Origin: Deltaproteobacteria bacterium
GTDB taxonomy: Bacteria > Chloroflexota > Dehalococcoidia > Dehalococcoidales > BS750m-G39
Assembly (NCBI GenBank): GCA_013202445.1
Contig: JABMRW010000056.1
Coordinates: 1-9,374, forward strand
DNA: 9,374 bases
Direction of reading: 5' to 3'
Shown here: positions 6,087 to 9,374 of the stretch, piece by piece
Position numbering within the stretch: position 1 is the stretch's first letter
Layout: each line of letters starts with the position of its first letter
Program-made: the position numbers and the translations under genes
Notes under the pieces: model-generated
Told to the model about the DNA's origin: nothing
Database searches by the model: none
Seen by the model: the letters and a program-made list of their open reading frames with translations, nothing else

Positions 6087-6602
6087 ATGACGGCTGTTCT
6101 ATCCCGGCAGGAAATCCAGCGGCTACTCAAGAAAAAGCCGCCCCTGATCGAAGGTTGCGTTGATATAGAAAAGCAGCTGCAGCCCAACGGCATTGACCTT
6201 ACCCTGCGTGATATAGCGCTCTTGCAGTCACCGGGACGGATAGCGGTGGAAGACAGTCAGAGGCTGGTTTCGGAGCTAGCGCCGCTGGTCTTTGACGGGC
6301 AGGGCTTTATCGACCTCATCCCCAGCGCCTATATCATCACCTACAACGAAATTGTCCACCTGCCCGATAATATCATGGCATTGGGCAGGCCCCGCTCCAG
6401 CCTGCTCCGCTGTGGCGTCACGTTAAGCACGGCGGTATGGGATGCCGGCTATTCCGGCCGCTCCCAATCCCTGATGGTGGTCTATAATTCACAGGGGTTT
6501 CGCCTGCAGCAGAACAGCAGAGTCGCCCAGCTTATCTTTATGCAGTTGAGCCAAAAGACAAAAGGCTACCAGGGTGCTTATCAGGGGGAAAACATAGAGT
6601 AG
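6087..6602 (+). CDS. dUTPase of the dCTP deaminase/dUTPase superfamily (archaeal-type)
   Basis: A 171-residue enzyme predicted to hydrolyse dUTP to dUMP and pyrophosphate, keeping uracil out of DNA and supplying the thymidylate precursor. Superfamily motifs: LSRQEI at 5-10, LQPNGIDLTL (31-40), GRPRSSLLR (100-108, phosphate binding), TAVWDAGYSG (115-124) with probable catalytic Asp119, and the C-terminal GYQGAYQGEN tail. True dCTP deaminases have a catalytic Glu in GWxGxIxLExxN. Here that stretch reads GYSGRSQSLMVVYN with no Glu, so dUTPase activity is more likely than deamination. From memory, length and motifs match the dUTPase group common in archaea. The ATG at 6087 is preceded only by a weak GAAGAG directly adjacent to it, and the predicted leader is very short. 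It is transcribed away from the DegV genes and followed by a long repeat region. A dCMP deaminase in the window makes the same product. Confidence 0.85.
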   Translation: MTAVLSRQEIQRLLKKKPPLIEGCVDIEKQLQPNGIDLTLRDIALLQSPGRIAVEDSQRLVSELAPLVFDGQGFIDLIPSAYIITYNEIVHLPDNIMALGRPRSSLLRCGVTLSTAVWDAGYSGRSQSLMVVYNSQGFRLQQNSRVAQLIFMQLSQKTKGYQGAYQGENIE

Positions 6603-6664
6603 TTTTTTATGGGGAAACCCCCACCCCCAATTTTATCTCTTCCCACCCACCACCCTTTAAGGAA

Positions 6665-6685
6665 AAGGGGGGCTTCGCCCCCCTT
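6665..6685. repeat. 9-bp GC hairpin downstream of the dUTPase gene
   Basis: AAGGGGGGC (6665-6673) pairs with GCCCCCCTT (6677-6685) around the loop TTC. It lies 63 bases after the dUTPase stop and could stall or end transcription, but the sequence after it is CAACCCCC, not a T-run, so it is not a standard terminator. It may instead protect the mRNA 3' end. Confidence 0.6.
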
Positions 6686-6707
6686 CAACCCCCTAAATTC
6701 AGGGCTC

Positions 6708-6727
6708 CGCCCCCTCTTAAACACCCC
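6708..6727. repeat. Dispersed repeat block A, copy 1
   Basis: CGCCCCCTCTTAAACACCCC at 6708-6727 occurs again without mismatch at 9320-9339. In both places it forms the right side of a GC hairpin and continues into TTAAACA. Confidence 0.75.
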
Positions 6728-6774
6728 CCTTTCTTTATATTCGCCCCCCAAAGTTTTAAAAGCGGATACGGGGA

Positions 6775-6801
6775 CCCCGAAAAAACAAAGTTTTTTTGGG
6801 G
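6775..6801. repeat. 12-bp inverted repeat with A/T core
   Basis: CCCCGAAAAAAC (6775-6786) pairs with GTTTTTTTGGGG (6790-6801) around the loop AAA; one pair is G-T and the rest are Watson-Crick. On either strand the run of T is inside the stem, so it does not look like an intrinsic terminator. It lies within the segment that separates blocks A and B. Confidence 0.65.
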
Positions 6802-6866
6802 CAAAAACACCCCTGATTGCGCGCTTCGTCCCCCTCTAATCCCCATTAAAAGTTAAGGCTTCGCCT

Positions 6867-6893
6867 CCCCTTTTCCCCCCACCCAAAATAAAA
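6867..6893. repeat. Dispersed repeat block B, copy 1
   Basis: A 27-base block, C-rich then A-rich, running CCCCTTTTCCCCCC, ACCC, AAAATAAAA. It is identical to 9336-9362. Here it lies 139 bases to the right of block A; at the window end the two blocks share their CCCC and run straight into each other. Confidence 0.75.
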
Positions 6894-6922
6894 TAAACAG
6901 GTCTCATCCCCCCAAGTGAGAG

Positions 6923-7172
6923 AGGCGAAACCTCTGTAGGGCGGGTGGGTGGGACGCAGAACACTGGTTAAACAAGGAGGGGATGGGAGTGGAAAGCCCC
7001 CCAATAAAGCAAGAAATTAGAAGCGCAGCTTATGAGGGCGGGAGGGTGGGAAATAAGAGAACTGTTAAAAAGGAGGGGTGCGGGGCACAACCCAAAGAAG
7101 TTTTAGAAGCGAAGCCTCTGAGGGCGGGAGGGTGGGAAAGAAAAAGTTAGGTTAAAAACGGGGGAGGGGAGG
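6923..7172 (+). repeat. Three tandem degenerate repeats, each with a four-run G-quadruplex motif
   Basis: Three direct repeats start near 6923, 7021 and 7107 (spacing about 98 and 86 bases). Each has GARGCGMARCYT, then a G-rich core, then about 20 bases to GTTAAAMA followed by G-rich sequence such as GGAGGGG. The cores are GGGCGGGTGGGTGGG (6939-6953), GGGCGGGAGGGTGGG (7036-7050) and the same 15 bases again (7122-7136): four G3 runs with single-base loops, the most stable class of G-quadruplex sequence. The first repeat also has a small hairpin, AGAGG/CCTCT (6921-6935). The array lies between the convergent dUTPase and lipid-kinase genes. It contains no gene and is not a CRISPR array: the repeats are degenerate and the intervals between them resemble each other. 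Confidence 0.7.
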
Positions 7173-7194
7173 AAAAAAATTGCTTGGCTTGTAT

Positions 7195-8109
7195 CTAAAC
7201 TACCAGGCTTAAAGCCCCCGGCACCACCCGGAAAGAGGCCGGGCACTCCCCCAGCGACTCTCCGTCGGCATAGACCAGCATCGGCTCGGAGGATTCAATA
7301 GAGATATTACTTCCCTTTTTCACAGTGACCTTGGGATGATTTATGTGCGTCCCCTTATATATCGTGGGAAACTCCTTTAGCAGCTCCAGCTTACCCATAT
7401 CACCGATAATGACCACATCCAGCAGGCTATCGCATAGCTCGGCATCAGGGGCAATATGCATACCGCCGCCGAAGTAGCCGCCGTTGGCCACAGCCATATT
7501 CAGCACCCGGTAGTTCTCCACCTCGTCCCCCACCCTCACCACCACCGGCTTATTCTTATAGCTTATCAGCGTCCTCAGCATCCCGGCCACATAGGGAATA
7601 GTGCCGCCAAAGAACTTGGGCAGGCGCTCTGTTTCCCTGACAATAGCGGCGTCAAAGCCTACGCCGGCGGCATTAATGAAATATCGCTCCAGGGTCTGCC
7701 CTTTACTCTGGTACTCAACCACGCCGACGTCAATAGACAGCCTCCGGGAACCGGTAAGGGCGGAGCAGGCGGTAGTGTAATCACGGGAGATACCAACCGA
7801 GCGGATAAAATCGCTGCCGGTGCCGGTGCTAACGATACCTAGCTCCGTGGTGGAAGCGTTGGTGGAACGGAGTATACCGTTGGCCACCTCGTTCACCGTG
7901 CCGTCCCCACCCACCGCCACCAGGTAGCGGTAACCATTGCTGGCGGCCAGGCGGGCCAGCTCTATAGCATGTCCCACGCCCTCGGTATACTCAAAGTCAA
8001 AGGGGAGACCGATGCGGTTCAGCAGCTTGCTGATTATAAGCCACTTGCGGCGGGTGGAAAAAGCTCCAGCCGCCGGATTTACGATTACCTTGGCGGGCAG
8101 CACTGACAT
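7195..8109 (-). CDS. Diacylglycerol kinase family lipid kinase (DagK/YegS-like)
   Basis: A 304-residue cytosolic, membrane-associated lipid kinase, full length for the bacterial DagK_cat family, expected to phosphorylate diacylglycerol or a related lipid with ATP. Motifs: NPAAG (11-15), the ATP-binding GGDGTVNEV (67-75), GTGSDF (96-101; many members have GTxND), NAAGVGFDA (146-154), ANGGYFGGGM (208-217) followed by PDAELCDSLLDV (221-232), and the C-terminal DGE (282-284) of the C-lobe. Ser99 in place of Asn in the GTxND motif is a recognised-looking variant rather than clear loss of function. The ATG at 8109 gives the standard short N-terminus; the ribosome-binding site is weak. It is the last gene of a minus-strand operon, 44 bases after dCMP deaminase. 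Its exact lipid substrate is unknown. Confidence 0.92.
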   Translation of the reverse strand: MSVLPAKVIVNPAAGAFSTRRKWLIISKLLNRIGLPFDFEYTEGVGHAIELARLAASNGYRYLVAVGGDGTVNEVANGILRSTNASTTELGIVSTGTGSDFIRSVGISRDYTTACSALTGSRRLSIDVGVVEYQSKGQTLERYFINAAGVGFDAAIVRETERLPKFFGGTIPYVAGMLRTLISYKNKPVVVRVGDEVENYRVLNMAVANGGYFGGGMHIAPDAELCDSLLDVVIIGDMGKLELLKEFPTIYKGTHINHPKVTVKKGSNISIESSEPMLVYADGESLGECPASFRVVPGALSLVV

Positions 8110-8153
8110 CGCCCATATATTCCACCAATTTTAGCCCGATGTCAAGTGTGTAG

Positions 8154-8636
8154 TCAGTCTAGGTAGCCTATCTGGTCGGGTGGTCTTTCTCTTACATCGA
8201 ACTTTATGCCCGCCTCCAGGAACAGCTCATGAAACGAGTCATCGTTGTACTTACCAAAGCTGACGAAGCGGTCTATCTTAGCGTTGACCAGCATCTTGGC
8301 GCAGAGTATGCAGGGGGTATGGGTGCAGTAGATGGTACTCCCCTCCAGGCTGACGCCGTGTAAACCGGCCTGCACGATTACATTCTGCTCGGCGTGGATG
8401 CCACGGCAGATTTCGTGCCTCTCCCCGGAGGGTATGTTCTTCTCATCCCTCAGGCAGCCAAGCTCAAGGCAGTCTCTAAGCCCGGCGGCAGCGCCGTTAT
8501 AGCCGGTAGCCAGTATGTGTTTATTCTTTACCGCCACCGCCCCCACGTGGTGCCGGCGGCAGGTGGAGCGCTCGGCCACCACCGAAGCTATCTTCAGGAA
8601 ATATTCGTCAATATCAGGTCGGGTCACTTTTTCCAT
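8154..8636 (-). CDS. dCMP deaminase (zinc-dependent cytidine/deoxycytidylate deaminase family)
   Basis: A ~160-residue enzyme that deaminates dCMP to dUMP, feeding thymidylate synthesis. It has the zinc and catalytic motif HAEQN (81-85, Glu83 as proton shuttle) and PCILC (108-112, Cys109 and Cys112 as zinc ligands). The N-terminal RSTCRRHHVGAV (23-34) and the Cys/His-rich stretch 56-77 ending in HEICRG are typical of the dCMP deaminase/ComEB group and may bind a second zinc. The ATG at 8636 overlaps the upstream gene by 13 bases. A GTG at 8627 overlaps that stop as GTGA, has AGATGG five bases upstream and gives MTRPDIDEYF, close to the usual family start; it may be the real one. The frame is intact, and the gene lies between the P-loop kinase and the lipid kinase in one operon. 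Confidence 0.93.
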   Translation of the reverse strand: MEKVTRPDIDEYFLKIASVVAERSTCRRHHVGAVAVKNKHILATGYNGAAAGLRDCLELGCLRDEKNIPSGERHEICRGIHAEQNVIVQAGLHGVSLEGSTIYCTHTPCILCAKMLVNAKIDRFVSFGKYNDDSFHELFLEAGIKFDVRERPPDQIGYLD

Positions 8637-9175
8637 CTTAATTTAGCGGCAATCCTGGCCGCTTCTTTTTTAAGGTCCTCCAGAGAGGACTCGTTGATAA
8701 TGGTGAAATCGGCCATGGCGATTGGCCCGCCCTTGGCGATATTCTCTATCTCGGACCTGTCCCGGCTGGCCGCCTCCTCCGGGGTCAGGCTCCGGCTCGC
8801 CCGGCTGGCCAGTCTGGCGTACCTTGTCCTGGGCGATGACCACACCGCCACCAGGTAAAAACTATCCGTATAGCATGACTTAAGGCAGTTATATTCCTCC
8901 CAGGAATAGAGCCCGTCAATGACCGCGTCAGAGCTTTTCAGGGCATGCTCAATCCGGGGCTGGTTTAGTTCGGCGTATACGGCTGGCCCCTGCTCCCTCC
9001 GGAGCAACTCCCGGACCTGGCGCTCACTGGCCTCACTCGGCTTCAAGCCCCGCCGCTTCATCTCCCCATCGGTCAGGTCGCCGAACCTGATTACGGTAAA
9101 GCCTTCCTGCTCAAATACTTTAGAAACCTCTGACTTACCGGCGCCGGTCATGCCCACAATTGATACGACTTTCAC
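8624..9175 (-). CDS. P-loop nucleotide kinase-like protein (UPF0200 / dephospho-CoA kinase-like)
   Basis: A 183-residue P-loop NTPase with Walker A GMTGAGKS (8-15) and the layout of small nucleotide or coenzyme A kinases: FGDLTDGEMKRRGL (32-44), VIDGLYS (85-91), VAVWSSPRTRYARLASR (109-125), a lid-like charged stretch (SRDRSEIENIAKG, 137-149), then ADFTIINES (155-163). From memory these follow the order of UPF0200, a family best known from archaea and annotated as dephospho-CoA-kinase-like; its substrate is not established. The GTG at 9175 puts the P-loop at residue 8, as expected. No ribosome-binding site precedes it, while a TATAAT ends 7 bases upstream, so the message may be leaderless. It is the first gene of the operon and overlaps dCMP deaminase by 13 bases, which suggests a nucleotide-related role. 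Confidence 0.78.
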   Translation of the reverse strand: MKVVSIVGMTGAGKSEVSKVFEQEGFTVIRFGDLTDGEMKRRGLKPSEASERQVRELLRREQGPAVYAELNQPRIEHALKSSDAVIDGLYSWEEYNCLKSCYTDSFYLVAVWSSPRTRYARLASRASRSLTPEEAASRDRSEIENIAKGGPIAMADFTIINESSLEDLKKEAARIAAKLRWKK

Positions 9176-9182
9176 GGGGTTT

Positions 9183-9188
9183 ATTATA
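9183..9188 (-). promoter_or_regulatory. Candidate -10 box for the kinase-deaminase-lipid kinase operon
   Basis: A perfect TATAAT lies at 9188-9183 on the minus strand, 7 bases before the GTG at 9175. No -35 box is seen at 16-18 bases; the nearest TTGGCA (9218-9213) is 24 bases away. Transcription from this box would begin at or next to the start codon. Confidence 0.45.
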
Positions 9189-9264
9189 AGGGAAAAGGCT
9201 GATAAATCATAGTGCCAATCGGCTGGAATTTCTTATATTATTTAAGGAAACCCTATCCCCTTTG

Positions 9265-9293
9265 TCCCCTTCCCCTTGCCAAGGGGAAGGGGA
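9265..9293. repeat. 13-bp perfect inverted repeat upstream of the operon
   Basis: TCCCCTTCCCCTT (9265-9277) pairs perfectly with AAGGGGAAGGGGA (9281-9293) around the loop GCC. It lies in the region upstream of the minus-strand operon and is followed by AATTAATTCT on the plus strand and by CAAAGGGG on the minus strand, so it lacks a T-run. It resembles REP-type hairpins. Confidence 0.7.
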
Positions 9294-9306
9294 ATTAATT
9301 CTATAG

Positions 9307-9330
9307 AAGAGGGGGCTAACGCCCCCTCTT
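9307..9330. repeat. 10-bp GC hairpin leading into dispersed blocks A and B
   Basis: AAGAGGGGGC (9307-9316) pairs with GCCCCCTCTT (9321-9330) around the loop TAAC. The right arm is part of block A. The related hairpin at 6702-6712 has a shorter stem and a TCC loop. Confidence 0.7.
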
Positions 9331-9362
9331 AAACACCCCTTTTCCCCCCACCCAAAATAAAA
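9320..9362. repeat. Dispersed repeat blocks A and B, joined copy
   Basis: Block A (9320-9339) and block B (9336-9362) overlap by their common CCCC and form one 43-base unit. The same two blocks occur at 6708-6727 and 6867-6893, separated by 139 bases. The joined form is probably closer to the original element. The window ends 12 bases later, so the element's right boundary is not known. Confidence 0.65.
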
Positions 9363-9374
9363 AATATACCTCAA

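Larger units (their letters stand above)
6603..6900. repeat. C-rich intergenic region with several hairpins
   Basis: This stretch after the dUTPase gene is strongly C-rich on the plus strand and holds no credible gene. It contains AAGGGGGGC/GCCCCCCTT around TTC (6665-6685, 9-bp stem), GGGC/GCCC around TCC (6702-6712), a 12-bp A/T-cored hairpin (6775-6801), and AGGC/GCCT around TTC (6856-6866). Two blocks recur near the window's right end (6708-6727 and 6867-6893). An open frame of 76 residues (6609-6839) is low-complexity Pro/Leu sequence created by the repeats. The mix resembles dispersed REP- or MITE-like elements, but no transposase or clear target-site duplication is seen. Confidence 0.6.

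Noticed and set aside
6609..6839. A 76-residue plus-strand open frame after the dUTPase gene
   Set aside because: It is Pro/Leu/Ser low-complexity sequence produced by C-rich repeats and hairpins, has no ribosome-binding site, and covers one of the dispersed repeat blocks.
6923..7172. The G-rich repeats as a CRISPR array
   Set aside because: The repeats are degenerate, vary in length, and the intervals between them resemble each other; there are no constant repeats, unique spacers or cas genes.
7165..7194. An intrinsic terminator after the lipid kinase gene
   Set aside because: A run of seven T lies just after the stop on the minus strand, but no inverted repeat precedes it.

Overview
The window looks like chromosomal DNA of a bacterium, most likely from the Chloroflexota (Dehalococcoidia-like). 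This is an inference from gene content: tandem DegV proteins, a dUTPase of the type common in archaea, a UPF0200-like P-loop kinase, a hybrid sensor kinase next to a DivK-like receiver, and GC-rich genes separated by C-rich/G-rich hairpin repeats. No gene here fixes the taxonomy. No rRNA, tRNA, transposase, phage gene or CRISPR array is visible.

Layout. (1) 1-2314, plus strand: the 3' end of a hybrid histidine kinase, a complete GAF-domain histidine kinase overlapping it by 4 bases, and a single-domain response regulator 2 bases further on. This is a tightly packed signalling operon with no DNA-binding output in view. (2) 4021-2328, minus strand: a 62-residue two-helix membrane protein whose stop overlaps (ATGA) the start of a Na+/solute symporter. 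The symporter converges on the signalling operon with 13 bases between the stops. (3) 5969-4166, minus strand: two tandem DegV (fatty-acid-binding) genes, about 82% identical in protein. Each has its own copy of promoter, leader hairpin and ribosome-binding site. (4) 6087-6602, plus strand: a dUTPase of the dCTP-deaminase/dUTPase superfamily, divergent from the DegV genes. (5) 6603-7194: about 590 bases without a credible gene, C-rich hairpins on the left and three tandem G-quadruplex repeats on the right. (6) 9175-7195, minus strand: a three-gene operon of a UPF0200-like P-loop kinase, dCMP deaminase and a diacylglycerol-kinase-family lipid kinase. (7) 9176-9374: upstream region with two strong hairpins and two sequence blocks also found in region 5.

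How the genes may work together. dCMP deaminase and dUTPase both make dUMP, the thymidylate precursor, so the right half contributes to pyrimidine deoxynucleotide balance. The DegV proteins and the lipid kinase both point to lipid handling: DegV/FakB proteins present fatty acids to a FakA kinase, but no FakA is in the window. The signalling operon could form a phosphorelay ending on the stand-alone receiver.

The most unusual signals are non-coding: three repeats carrying a GGG-N-GGG-N-GGG-N-GGG core between convergent genes, a modular repeat shared by two intergenic regions, and a palindrome kept at the predicted transcription start of both DegV copies. I found no convincing new multi-gene system.
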